Program-made: the position numbers and the translations under genes
Notes under the pieces: generated by a model
Told to the model about the DNA's origin: nothing
The model's input: the letters and a program-made list of their open reading frames with translations, nothing else
Databases searched by the model: none
Origin: Granulicella tundricola MP5ACTX9
Lineage (GTDB): Bacteria > Acidobacteriota > Terriglobia > Terriglobales > Acidobacteriaceae
DNA: 64,000 nt
Assembly (NCBI RefSeq): GCF_000178975.2
Contig: NC_015064.1
Span: forward strand, 2,542,001 to 2,606,000
Reading direction: 5' to 3'
Shown here: positions 9,017-17,344 of the stretch, one piece after another
How positions within the stretch are numbered: position 1 is the stretch's first letter
Layout: each line of letters starts with the position of its first letter

Positions 9017-11287
9017 GTGAACGCTGACTCATCTTCGAGACAATCCAAGGTGCGATTCGGAGCCTTTGACTTTGATCTCCGCCGCCAGGAACTGCGTCGG
9101 CAGGGACATCTCATCAAGCTGCCTGCCGCTCAACTGCGCCTGCTCAATCTGTTTCTGGAGCGGCCCGGGGAGCTGATCACCCGGGACGAGATCACGGCCC
9201 ACCTGTGGGTCGACACCGGCACGATCGATGTCTCGAGCGGCATCAACACCTCCATCAATCGCCTGCGCGCCAATCTGAGCGATCCTCAGAGTTCGGCTGA
9301 GTATATAGAGACCGTCATCGGACTCGGCTATCGGTTTGTGGCTGAGATCGCCGCTGCTCCTTCGCCGGCACCCGCCCTGCCGGAAGCTCCTGCCAAATCT
9401 GAGCCTCCAGTTGAAGAGACACCCGTCCCGCCCTCGGAGGTGGACGAGGTATCACTTCCGATCGCTGAAACGCCTACGGCTCCGGTCACCCGGTCCAACG
9501 CTCGAAGCATTCCCCATCGCGGATGGCTGGCAGTCTGCAGCCTTGTATTACTGGTCATCGCCGGCGGCTTTTTCTTGCTGCGCCTTACCCGGGCAAGATC
9601 GGCTACTGCCGCGATGCCGGTGACGAAGACAGCTTCGCTGCCCTTTCATCTTCGCCCGGTCACTTTGACTGCGCACGGTGAAACCATCTCAGCGGTGGCC
9701 GTATCACCCGACGGGAATTCAGTCGCCTTCAGCAACCGGGCCGGCGTCTCCATCCACACCTTCGGAGGCACCGACCATCTTCTCCCCTCGCGACCTTTCT
9801 TCCAGGTCAGCCGTATCTCCTGGTTTCCGGATGGAAAGCAGCTCCTGCTGAGCGGAACGGACACACAAACCAGGCGGCACCAGGTCCTGGGCGCGATTCT
9901 CTGGGAAGGTTATCTGCGGCCGTTCGCGGACGATGCCGATCTGGCTACCGTCTCCCCAACTGGAGATTCCGTCGCCTATACGCGGCATAACAATACGGAG
10001 CTTTGGGTGGCGGATGCCGGCGGTGAGAACCCGCGCAAACTACTGACCGATGCACGAGGCAGCTTTACTTATCTGATCTGGTCTTCCACCGGTGATCATC
10101 TCCTGGCCGATCGCCACACCACATCACCGGACCTCGACAGCTATGAGTCGATCGACGCTCGATCCGGTGCGGTGCTGACCCATGAGAGCGGTCTAGCCTT
10201 CCCTTCGGGCTATCTCCTTGAAGATGGGCGTCTTTACTTCCCGATCTCTGGATCGCAAAACCCGGCTTCCGGCAAGACGCGACTGATGATGGTTCACACC
10301 GATCCCCGAACCGGAAAACTACTGGAAAAACCGCAGGAGTTGCAGACCTTCAGCGGCTATGGAGGGGCGCTGTCCGCTTCGACCGACGGCAAAAGGATCG
10401 CCCTTGCCCTCGATTACGCCACCGTAAACGTCTTCGTTGCGGACCTTCATCTCCCCGGCCCAACGCTCGACAACATCAGGGAGCTTCCTCACAAGGTGGA
10501 GGAGAGCTATCCGCACGCGTGGACGCCCGATGGTAAAGCTGTTCTATCTGAGAGCAGCGTGCTGGGCACGTGGGCCATCTTCAAAAACCCGCTGGACGCC
10601 CCGGAATCTCAGCTTGTCGCGAAGCTTCCAACCGGCGCCGCCATGGCCCAGACCTCTCCGGATGGCCGCTGGATCATGTTCCTTGAGGTCTCGAATAATG
10701 TTGCGGCACCAAGTGGCATCTTCCGCGTTCCGGTAGCCGGGGGCGAGGCAGCGCAGGTTCCGGTCAGCGGTCAGATTGAGGACTTTCTATGCCCTGTCTC
10801 AGCCAGCGGAACCTGCGTCCTGCGTGAGACGATCGACAATACGGAGCTGGTCTACCATGCGCTCGATCCCGTCACGGGCATTGGTCGGGAGCTCGCACGG
10901 ACACCCTGGCATCCCATCGTGCTGGGCGACTGGGGCCTTTCGCCAGACGGTTCCACCCTCTCAGTCACCGATCACGACCTCGTTCATCCGAGCATTCACC
11001 TCGTGCCTCTGGGCAATCGGAATGAAGAAAGCCCCAGCGAACTCCCGCTGGTCGGACATGGAGCGCTGTTGGGCTCAAATTGGGCTGCCGACGGTCGTTC
11101 CCTCTTCGTTCAATGCAGAACCAGGGATGGTTTTGAACTGGTCAACCTGGACATGGTCGGCCATGTCAAAGTGCTACGCAAGAGTTCGGTACCTCTCTGG
11201 GGCATTCCGTCGCGAGATGGGAAGAAGATTGCTTTTCCCGACCGAACGAACAGTAACAACGTGTGGGCCTCCGATACGACACAGTGA
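9017..11287 (+). CDS. CadC-like winged-helix regulator with TM segment and PD40/TolB propeller
   Basis: A 756-residue, GTG-initiated protein. Residues 10-110 form an OmpR/CadC-type winged helix (LRRQGHLIKLPAAQLRLL, then the ELITRDEITAHLW turn and the GLGYRFV wing). A Pro/Glu-rich linker (115-160) leads to one hydrophobic segment, GWLAVCSLVLLVIAGGFFLL, near 172-192. The remaining 540 residues are WD40-like PD40/TolB propeller repeats with S-P-D-G-x-x-V-A-F motifs (for example SPDGNSVAFSNRA and SPDGRWIMFLE). The family is a membrane-anchored, one-component transcription regulator with the DNA-binding domain in the cytoplasm and the sensor outside, and it is common in Acidobacteriota. It is divergent from the surface-protein operon and has a PhoB-like direct repeat in front of it. 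No strong ribosome binding site is seen at the GTG, so the start is less certain than the family. Confidence 0.85.
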   Translation: MNADSSSRQSKVRFGAFDFDLRRQELRRQGHLIKLPAAQLRLLNLFLERPGELITRDEITAHLWVDTGTIDVSSGINTSINRLRANLSDPQSSAEYIETVIGLGYRFVAEIAAAPSPAPALPEAPAKSEPPVEETPVPPSEVDEVSLPIAETPTAPVTRSNARSIPHRGWLAVCSLVLLVIAGGFFLLRLTRARSATAAMPVTKTASLPFHLRPVTLTAHGETISAVAVSPDGNSVAFSNRAGVSIHTFGGTDHLLPSRPFFQVSRISWFPDGKQLLLSGTDTQTRRHQVLGAILWEGYLRPFADDADLATVSPTGDSVAYTRHNNTELWVADAGGENPRKLLTDARGSFTYLIWSSTGDHLLADRHTTSPDLDSYESIDARSGAVLTHESGLAFPSGYLLEDGRLYFPISGSQNPASGKTRLMMVHTDPRTGKLLEKPQELQTFSGYGGALSASTDGKRIALALDYATVNVFVADLHLPGPTLDNIRELPHKVEESYPHAWTPDGKAVLSESSVLGTWAIFKNPLDAPESQLVAKLPTGAAMAQTSPDGRWIMFLEVSNNVAAPSGIFRVPVAGGEAAQVPVSGQIEDFLCPVSASGTCVLRETIDNTELVYHALDPVTGIGRELARTPWHPIVLGDWGLSPDGSTLSVTDHDLVHPSIHLVPLGNRNEESPSELPLVGHGALLGSNWAADGRSLFVQCRTRDGFELVNLDMVGHVKVLRKSSVPLWGIPSRDGKKIAFPDRTNSNNVWASDTTQ

Positions 11288-11376
11288 GCGATTTCGTCTC
11301 TCAAGCTTGCCTAGGTCAAATCAGCTCCGGGCCCTCACCGCGATCGTCAAGTTGTTCCTGTTAGATACTAGGAACT

Positions 11377-11865
11377 ATGCTGAACGCACCATCTTCTATC
11401 CATTCTCTGTTGCTGAAGCAGTTCAGCGAGCTCGCCACCTCAGTCACTTCTTTCTATGCTCTGCAACAAGGCATTGTCGAAGGACAATCGAGCGCACTGC
11501 CGCACTATAGTTGGACCGGCTTCTACATGCTCAATCCCGACGATCCTGAGACTCTGGTGCTGGGTCCTTTCGTCGGCGATCCTACTCCGCACGTCCGCAT
11601 CCCTGTGACGGAGGGCATCTGCGGAGCCGCGGTGGCTACGGGAGAGACGGTAATCGTGGACGATGTCAACGCAGATCCGCGCTATCTCTCCTGCTCCATC
11701 AAGACGAAGTCTGAGATCGTGGTGCCTATCAATGTAAATGGAAAGGTCATGGACGAGATCGACATCGATAGCCACAGCCCTGCAGCCTTTGGAGAGGACG
11801 ACCGGGTGCTGCTGCAAGAGACGGCGCGCATCGCCGGCTCCTACATGGAGCAGCATCCAGGCTGA
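11377..11865 (+). CDS. GAF-domain protein resembling free methionine-(R)-sulfoxide reductase
   Basis: A 162-residue single GAF domain. It aligns by eye with MsrC/fRMsr: SWTGFYML, VLGPFVGDP, RIPVTEGICGAAVATGE, DDVNADPRYLSC, SEIVVPI and the DIDSH end. fRMsr enzymes reduce free methionine-R-sulfoxide using cysteines equivalent to E. coli Cys84, Cys94 and Cys118. Here the GICG and LSC cysteines (Cys94 and Cys118 equivalents) are present, but the Cys84 position reads His in PHVRIPV. It may therefore be an active enzyme with altered recycling, or a GAF sensor. DipZ and MsrB genes follow on the same strand, which supports a methionine-oxidation role. It starts at the ATG at 11377. Confidence 0.65.
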   Translation: MLNAPSSIHSLLLKQFSELATSVTSFYALQQGIVEGQSSALPHYSWTGFYMLNPDDPETLVLGPFVGDPTPHVRIPVTEGICGAAVATGETVIVDDVNADPRYLSCSIKTKSEIVVPINVNGKVMDEIDIDSHSPAAFGEDDRVLLQETARIAGSYMEQHPG

Positions 11866-11960
11866 AAGGCCCCGGGAAACCGAAGTGACCCAGCTTCCGT
11901 AACCTATACAGAGTTTTGCCGTCAGACCTTCAGTAGTTGAACAAGGAGTTGGTGAGCATC

Positions 11961-13826
11961 ATGCTTTTGCTTTTCCTGGCGTACTTCGGTGGCATTCTCA
12001 CCATTCTCAGCCCGTGCATCCTCCCGGTGCTGCCGTTCGTCTTTGCGCGCTCCGACCAGCCCTTCCGTAAGAGCGGTCTGCCGCTGCTGACGGGCATGGC
12101 CCTGACCTTCGCGCTGGTCGCCAGCCTGGCCACCGTGGGCGGTGGATGGGCAGTGCGTGCGAACCAGTTCGGTCGGGGTGCCGCGCTAGTTCTGTTCGGG
12201 ATCTTTGGGCTCACACTGCTCTTCTCATCGCTGGCCGAGCGCGTCAGCCGTCCGATCGTTCAGCTTGGCAACCGCCTCTCCCGAACCACGGACGACGGGC
12301 CAAGCATGGCTAACTCATTTTTGCTGGGCATTGGGACCGGTCTGCTGTGGGCACCCTGCGCGGGGCCGATCCTGGGGCTCATCCTGACAGGCGCGGCTCT
12401 GGGCGGCGCGAGTGTTCATACGGTCTTTCTGCTGTTGGCCTATGCTGCGGGTGCGGCGACTTCCCTCACCCTTGCGCTGCTGGCCGGGGGCAAGGTCTTT
12501 GCGGCGATGAAAAGCTCGCTGGGTGCTGAGGAGTGGATTCGCCGCATCCTGGGTGTTGCTGTTCTGGCGGGCGTGGTTGCGGTGACGTTTGGTCTGGATC
12601 GCGGAATTCTTACGCGCCTGTCCCTGTCCAGCACGGCCAACCTGGAGCAAGGGCTTCTGGACCGTTTTCATCCGCAGAAGGCCGAGACCGCGACGAAAGA
12701 CGAGGCAATCGCGCCCAGTACCGCGATGATGGCCGGAAGCGGCGCGATGATGGCTGGAAACCAACCCGCCATGGCAGCCAACAATGCCATGATGGCGGCA
12801 AACCAGCCGGCGATGTCAGGCAATAACGCCATGATGGCGGCTGGCGGCGCTCCTCCGGCGGCGGACACTGTGCCAACGGGCGATCTATCCGGTGCGACGG
12901 CGTGGATCAACTCGCAACCACTGACGCTGGCGGCGCTCCACGGCAAGGTGGTTCTGATCGACTTCTGGACCTACTCCTGCATCAACTGTCTGCGGACGCT
13001 GCCTTACATCAAGGCCTGGAACGAGAAGTACAAGGACAGCGGACTGGTCGTCATTGGCGTGCATACGCCGGAGTTCCCGTTTGAGAAGGATGAGTCCAAC
13101 GTCAGGAAGGCCGTTCGGGATCTTGGTGTGACCTATCCCGTCGCCATGGATAACGACTACCGCATCTGGCGCAGCTTCAACAACGAGTACTGGCCCGCGC
13201 ACTACTTCATCGACGCCACCGGCAAAGTGCGCTATCACCACTTCGGCGAAGGCGGCTATGAGGAGTCCGAGAACTGGATTCGCAGCCTGCTGGAAGAGGC
13301 CAATCACAAGCCGCTGCCGGGGAGCGCGACGCAGATCTCGGCCTCCGGTGCTGAAGCGGCTGCGGACTCAAATGATGTGCAGTCGCCGGAGACCTACGTC
13401 GGCTATCACCGGGCGGAACACTTCGCTTCTCCGGGCGGCTTCAACCAGAACGAACCGCAGGCCTATGAAGCTCCCGCGACGCTGAAGCTGAATGAGTGGG
13501 CGTTCGCCGGGCAATGGCAGGACGAGCGCCAGATCGCTACGTCGCTGGCTCCGGCAAGCGCCATCGTCTACCGCTTTCATGCGCGTGATCTTCACCTGGT
13601 GCTGGGGCCGTCAAAGGCTGGCAAGCCGATCCGCTTCCGAGTCACGATTGACGGGAAAGCCCCCGGCGCGGATCATGGCATGGACACGGACGCAGATGGC
13701 TACGGCACAGTCACCTCAGACCGGCTTTACCAGTTGATTCGGCAGCAAGGAAAGGTGCAGGATCGTACCTTCCGCATCGAGTTTCTCGTCCCCGGCGTGC
13801 AGGCTTACTCGTTCACCTTCGGATGA
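11961..13826 (+). CDS. dipZ: DipZ-type CcdA-thioredoxin fusion with Met-rich linker
   Basis: About 621 residues. Residues 1-230 are a CcdA/DsbD-like membrane domain (six or more segments; ILSPCILPVLPF and APCAGPILG carry the two redox cysteines) that moves electrons from cytoplasmic thioredoxin outward. Residues 256-300 are a low-complexity Met-rich linker with two near-copies of a 14-residue unit (AMMAGNQPAMAANN, AMMAANQPAMSGNN). Residues 310-450 are a TlpA/thioredoxin domain with WTYSCINCLRT (CINC). The final 155 residues form the usual DipZ C-terminal beta domain. AAGGAG at 11943-11948 supports initiation at GTG 11952 or ATG 11961; I chose the ATG because homologues begin MLLLxLAYxGG. The Tat-exported MsrB gene follows 45 bases downstream, so DipZ probably supplies it with electrons. 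Confidence 0.85.
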   Translation: MLLLFLAYFGGILTILSPCILPVLPFVFARSDQPFRKSGLPLLTGMALTFALVASLATVGGGWAVRANQFGRGAALVLFGIFGLTLLFSSLAERVSRPIVQLGNRLSRTTDDGPSMANSFLLGIGTGLLWAPCAGPILGLILTGAALGGASVHTVFLLLAYAAGAATSLTLALLAGGKVFAAMKSSLGAEEWIRRILGVAVLAGVVAVTFGLDRGILTRLSLSSTANLEQGLLDRFHPQKAETATKDEAIAPSTAMMAGSGAMMAGNQPAMAANNAMMAANQPAMSGNNAMMAAGGAPPAADTVPTGDLSGATAWINSQPLTLAALHGKVVLIDFWTYSCINCLRTLPYIKAWNEKYKDSGLVVIGVHTPEFPFEKDESNVRKAVRDLGVTYPVAMDNDYRIWRSFNNEYWPAHYFIDATGKVRYHHFGEGGYEESENWIRSLLEEANHKPLPGSATQISASGAEAAADSNDVQSPETYVGYHRAEHFASPGGFNQNEPQAYEAPATLKLNEWAFAGQWQDERQIATSLAPASAIVYRFHARDLHLVLGPSKAGKPIRFRVTIDGKAPGADHGMDTDADGYGTVTSDRLYQLIRQQGKVQDRTFRIEFLVPGVQAYSFTFG

Positions 13827-13871
13827 AAACATCCGTCCAACTACCGTGATCGTATTTATAAGGGAGTTATC

Positions 13872-14456
13872 ATGATCAAGAATCTGTCTTCGCAATCAAA
13901 CTCTTCACAGCGGCCCAGCCGCCGCACGTTTCTCTTTGCCGCAGCCAGCGTGGCAGGCGTTGCCGCCTGGCGTCCTTCTTTCGCGTTCGCAGCCGGGAAT
14001 CCACCGACCGTGACCGTGGTTCAGTTCTCCGATGCCGGCAAGCCGGTTGGGAAGACAGCCGTTCCGCGTGTGGTTCGGACCGACGCTGAGTGGAAGCAGA
14101 AGCTCGCGCCCATCTCCTTTGAGGTCGCTCGGCGTGCGGGCACGGAGCGTCCTTACAGTGGCAGCACCTGGAACAACCATGACAAGGGCTTCTACCGCTG
14201 TATCTGCTGCGACAACGCGGTCTTCAGTTCAGAGACGAAGTTTGAGTCAGGCACCGGCTGGCCGAGCTTCTGGCAGCCCATCGCCAAGGAGAACATCGTC
14301 GAGATCAACGATGGCAGCATGGGCATGGAGCGCACCGCAATCTCCTGCCGCGAGTGCGATGCACATCTTGGCCACGTCTTCGACGACGGCCCCCGTCCGA
14401 CCGGGCTGCGTTATTGCATGAACTCGGCTGCGATGCGATTTGTAAAGACGGCTTAG
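13872..14456 (+). CDS. msrB: Tat-exported peptide methionine-(R)-S-oxide reductase
   Basis: A 194-residue protein. The N-terminus has a twin-arginine signal (RPSRRTFLFAAASVAG, then an AFA-like cleavage region), so it acts outside the cytoplasmic membrane. The catalytic domain carries the MsrB signatures: two zinc CxxC pairs (CICC and CREC), GTGWPSFW, LGHVFDDGPRPTGLRYC with the catalytic cysteine, and MNSAAMRF. MsrB reduces methionine-R-sulfoxide residues in proteins and needs a thiol donor for recycling. The preceding gene encodes DipZ with an extracytoplasmic thioredoxin domain, the natural donor. AAGGGAG at 13859-13865 precedes the ATG. Confidence 0.93.
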   Translation: MIKNLSSQSNSSQRPSRRTFLFAAASVAGVAAWRPSFAFAAGNPPTVTVVQFSDAGKPVGKTAVPRVVRTDAEWKQKLAPISFEVARRAGTERPYSGSTWNNHDKGFYRCICCDNAVFSSETKFESGTGWPSFWQPIAKENIVEINDGSMGMERTAISCRECDAHLGHVFDDGPRPTGLRYCMNSAAMRFVKTA

Positions 14457-14502
14457 ACGATTGCCGATTGATTCGCGGGGTCGCCTACGCTCATAATGAT
14501 GC

Positions 14503-15585
14503 ATGGCGACCTCCACCTCCTTCATCCCTGCCTCTGATCTGCTGGTCGCTGACGCGCCGCCCCGGTCGGTGATGCCTCGGGACTGCACGTTTACCGAGTC
14601 TGACTGGAGAGCGCTCGCTCCATTCTGGTATCCCGTTGCATTTTCCCGTGAGGTCACGCATCAGCCCTACGCTTCACGCCTGCTGGATGAGCGTGTGGTT
14701 GTCTATCGGCTTTCGGATGGAACGGTCGCCGCGGCGCGGGATATCTGCTACCACCGTGGGGTGCCGCTGAGCCTGGGCCATGTGGAAGGCGACGAGATCA
14801 TCTGCAAGTACCATGGCCTCCGATACGACAAGGAAGGCCGCTGCGTCTGCATTCCGGCGCACCCTGGCGGTGCCATCTCGCCGCGGCTCCATCTGGATAT
14901 GTACCAGGCGCAGGAGCGCTACGGCCTGGTCTGGGTTCGACTGGTGGACAACGGCCCGCTCCCGCTGCCGGAGATGAAGGAGTGGGACGAGCCCGGCTAC
15001 CTCCAGGTGCTCCCGGACAGCGTCTTGATCAACGCTTCGGCGGGGCGCCAGATGGAAGGTTTTCTGGACGTCAGCCACTTCGCCTTCGTCCACAAGGACA
15101 GCTTCGGTGAGCCGGATAACCCGGTCGTCCCTGACTATAAGGTGACGAAGACTCCGCAGGGATTTGTTGCCGACTACATCAGCAGCGTCAGCAACTACTC
15201 CCATGGCTTCAAGCACCTGAACCCGCCCGGCTTCCAATGGCACCGCCGCTTTGAGGTCTTTCGACCCTTTGTCGCGAAGCTCACCGTGGAGTTCCCTGGT
15301 GGCGGTCTGCTGCACATCATGAACGCGGCGTCGCCGGTCTCCGCACGCAAGACGCGCCTGTTCGTTCCCATCTGCCGCAACTTCGATCTCGACGCACCCA
15401 TAGAAGCGACGCTCGACTTCAACTATCAGGTCTTTGCCGAGGACATCGCAATCGTCGAACAGCAGTTCCCGGAGGACCTGCCGATCGACCTGCAGGCTGA
15501 GGCGCACTTCCCTGCCGACCGAAGCTCCATCACGTATCGCAAAGGGCTCGCGGAGATTGGACTGGGCCGAACCTACACGGCCTGA
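14503..15585 (+). CDS. Rieske non-heme iron oxygenase, alpha subunit type
   Basis: A 360-residue protein. The N-terminal Rieske [2Fe-2S] domain shows CYHRGVPLSLG and CKYHG (C-x-H ... C-x-x-H), and the C-terminal part has the mononuclear iron motif DVSHFAFVHKDSF with a later Asp. The length and layout match vanillate O-demethylase/phenoxybenzoate dioxygenase-type oxygenases, which hydroxylate or demethylate aromatic substrates with electrons from a separate reductase. No reductase or other aromatic-degradation gene lies nearby, so the substrate cannot be named. It sits alone between msrB and the fluoride riboswitch on the same strand. The ATG at 14503 has no strong ribosome binding site. Confidence 0.85.
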   Translation: MATSTSFIPASDLLVADAPPRSVMPRDCTFTESDWRALAPFWYPVAFSREVTHQPYASRLLDERVVVYRLSDGTVAAARDICYHRGVPLSLGHVEGDEIICKYHGLRYDKEGRCVCIPAHPGGAISPRLHLDMYQAQERYGLVWVRLVDNGPLPLPEMKEWDEPGYLQVLPDSVLINASAGRQMEGFLDVSHFAFVHKDSFGEPDNPVVPDYKVTKTPQGFVADYISSVSNYSHGFKHLNPPGFQWHRRFEVFRPFVAKLTVEFPGGGLLHIMNAASPVSARKTRLFVPICRNFDLDAPIEATLDFNYQVFAEDIAIVEQQFPEDLPIDLQAEAHFPADRSSITYRKGLAEIGLGRTYTA

Positions 15586-15615
15586 TTGACCGAGGATTCT
15601 GCATCCTGCTATCGT
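15586..15615 (+). promoter_or_regulatory. Candidate sigma-70 promoter of the fluoride operon
   Basis: TTGACC at 15586-15591 and TATCGT at 15610-15615 are 18 bases apart. Transcription would begin near 15622, just before the fluoride aptamer. This position, immediately upstream of a leader RNA, makes the call more credible than the motif match alone. Confidence 0.45.
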
Positions 15616-15625
15616 TTGATCACAA

Positions 15626-15698
15626 TCCTGGCGATGGGGTTCGCCTACGATGCCCGGCTGTAAAGCCGGCGCTGATGACTCCTACATCTCGTAGGAGG
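15626..15698 (+). ncRNA. Fluoride riboswitch (crcB motif) with ribosome-binding-site-sequestering platform
   Basis: The leader contains the hallmark blocks of the crcB motif: TGGCGATGGGGTTCGCC, a short variable hairpin (GCCGGCT...AGCCGGC type) and CTGATGACTCCTAC. GGGGT in the 5' part can pair with ACTCC in the 3' part, as in the known long-range helix. The same TCCTAC (15680-15685) can instead pair with GTAGGA (15691-15696) over a five-base loop, and that arm contains the AGGAGG ribosome binding site of the next gene. The reading is translational control: fluoride binding holds ACTCC and frees the ribosome binding site. The downstream gene is a CLC-F-type fluoride exporter, which confirms the context. 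Confidence 0.88.
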
Positions 15699-15702
15699 AC
15701 TC

Positions 15703-17034
15703 TTGCTCAAAATTCGCCAAACAACATCTGAACAGCTTTCCCTGTTGATCGAACTTGCCCGCTGGATTTCAATCTCCGCCCTTGTGGGGATCATGGGCGG
15801 CTCTGCTTCGGCGCTGCTGCTTATCTCACTGAACTATGCGACCGACCTGCGCGAAAAGCATGTCTGGCTGATCCTGTTTCTGGCTCCGGCCGGCTGGCTC
15901 GTGGGCGAGATGTACAAGCGGCTCGGCACTTCGGTTGAGGCGGGCAACAATCTCATCCTGGAAGAGATCCACAGTCCCACCGCGACCATCCCAGTCCGGA
16001 TGACGCCTCTGATCCTGATCGGCACCTTCATGACCCATCTCTTTGGCGGGTCTGCAGGACGTGAAGGCACGGCGATCCAGACTGGAGCCTCGCTCGCAGA
16101 TCAACTTGCGCGACCGTTCCGCCTGTCTCCGCGCGACCGCCGCATCCTCCTGATGGCGGGCATCAGCGCGGGTTTTGCGTCGGTCTTCGGGACGCCGCTG
16201 GCCGGTGCCATCTTTGGCCTTGAGGTCCTGGCCATCGGCACTCTCAGCTATGAGGCCATCGCGCCCTGCTTCATGGCCGCGTTCGTCGGGGACTTGGTGA
16301 CGCGGGCCTGGAAGGTCCATCACACCGTCTACACCGTGACTGATGTCCCCACCATGAGCATCCGCGGCGTCGCCTACGCCATGATCGCCGGTGCGATCTT
16401 CGGATTGGCAGGCATGTGCTTCGCCAGACTGACCCATGCGGTCTCTCACCTCGCAAAGAAGTACATTGTCAACCCTCCGCTGCGTCCTGTCGCCGGCGGT
16501 CTGCTCGTGACAATTGCAGTCTTCGGGCTCGGCACATCTCACACGCTGAAGTACATCGGCTTGGGAATCCCGACCATCGTTGCAGCGTTCCACTCCAGGC
16601 TGCCTGCCTATGACTTTGCCGCCAAGTCCATCTTCACCGCCATCACGCTCGGCGCGGGCTTCAAAGGCGGAGAGGTCACCCCACTCTTTTTTATCGGCTC
16701 CACGCTGGGCAATGCGCTCTCCCGCCTGATCCCGCTGCCGTCCTCGCTAATGGCCGGGATGGGGTTCGTTGCGGTCTTCGCAGGCGCAGCCAACACTCCC
16801 ATTGCGTCCACGCTCATGGCAGTCGAACTCTTTGGCGGCGAAGCCGGTGCCTATGCGGGGATCGCCTGCGTCATCAGCTACCTCTTCTCCGGTCATGCCG
16901 GGATCTATAGCTCGCAGCGCGTGGGACAAAGCAAACATCTGAGCCGCGCTGAGGAAGAGGGCCTGCCCCTGACGCTCGTCGCCAAGATGCATGACGCGCC
17001 GGAAGAAAACACCGCGCCGCTTCATCTAAAATAA
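15703..17034 (+). CDS. CLC-F-type fluoride/proton antiporter
   Basis: A 443-residue polytopic CLC protein. The gating-glutamate motif is GGSAGREGTAIQ (Glu121), the central region has AGISAGFASVFGTPLAGAIFGLE, and the C-terminal half has GFKGGEVTPLFFIG. In chloride CLCs the central anion-binding motif is GSGIP; here the equivalent reads GNNLI (Asn82-Asn83). As I recall, CLC-F fluoride exporters replace the central serine with Met or Asn, so this fits fluoride export. Translation starts at a TTG four bases after AGGAGG, within the fluoride riboswitch expression platform. The riboswitch makes fluoride the near-certain substrate. It protects the cytoplasm from fluoride by proton-coupled export. 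A zinc-ribbon gene begins four bases after its stop. Confidence 0.9.
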   Translation: MLKIRQTTSEQLSLLIELARWISISALVGIMGGSASALLLISLNYATDLREKHVWLILFLAPAGWLVGEMYKRLGTSVEAGNNLILEEIHSPTATIPVRMTPLILIGTFMTHLFGGSAGREGTAIQTGASLADQLARPFRLSPRDRRILLMAGISAGFASVFGTPLAGAIFGLEVLAIGTLSYEAIAPCFMAAFVGDLVTRAWKVHHTVYTVTDVPTMSIRGVAYAMIAGAIFGLAGMCFARLTHAVSHLAKKYIVNPPLRPVAGGLLVTIAVFGLGTSHTLKYIGLGIPTIVAAFHSRLPAYDFAAKSIFTAITLGAGFKGGEVTPLFFIGSTLGNALSRLIPLPSSLMAGMGFVAVFAGAANTPIASTLMAVELFGGEAGAYAGIACVISYLFSGHAGIYSSQRVGQSKHLSRAEEEGLPLTLVAKMHDAPEENTAPLHLK

Positions 17035-17038
17035 TCAG

Positions 17039-17260
17039 ATGGCTTTCCCAATCAAAGTTTGCGCTGTCTGTTCTGAAGAGTTTGAACTGAAGCCCGATAA
17101 ACCCGGCTTCGCCAATCGTTGTCCCGAATGCAGCGCCCCCAAAGAGGAAGAGCCAGCCACCAAGAAACGCATGGACGCCGACGAACGCAAGAGCCTTTCT
17201 GAAGCCAACGAGGCACGCCGTACCGCCATGCGAGAGCTTCTCTACCGCAAGGATCGCTGA
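17039..17260 (+). CDS. Small zinc-ribbon protein in the fluoride operon
   Basis: A 73-residue protein. The first 40 residues form a compact zinc ribbon (CAVC ... CPEC), and the rest is a charged helix rich in Lys, Glu and Arg that ends LLYRKDR. I do not recognise a characterised family. It starts four bases after the stop of the fluoride exporter, so it is very probably co-transcribed, perhaps by re-initiation, and would then be under the fluoride riboswitch. The role is unknown; nucleic-acid or protein binding would be typical of such ribbons. It could also be an ordinary small protein that sits there by chance. Confidence 0.7.
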   Translation: MAFPIKVCAVCSEEFELKPDKPGFANRCPECSAPKEEEPATKKRMDADERKSLSEANEARRTAMRELLYRKDR

Positions 17261-17344
17261 CACCTGGCGTTGAAAAGAAACGCTCCGCGCACCAGTGAAT
17301 GATAAAGTTTCATCTCCGGGCCTGAAACTCGGGATGGGGGATCG

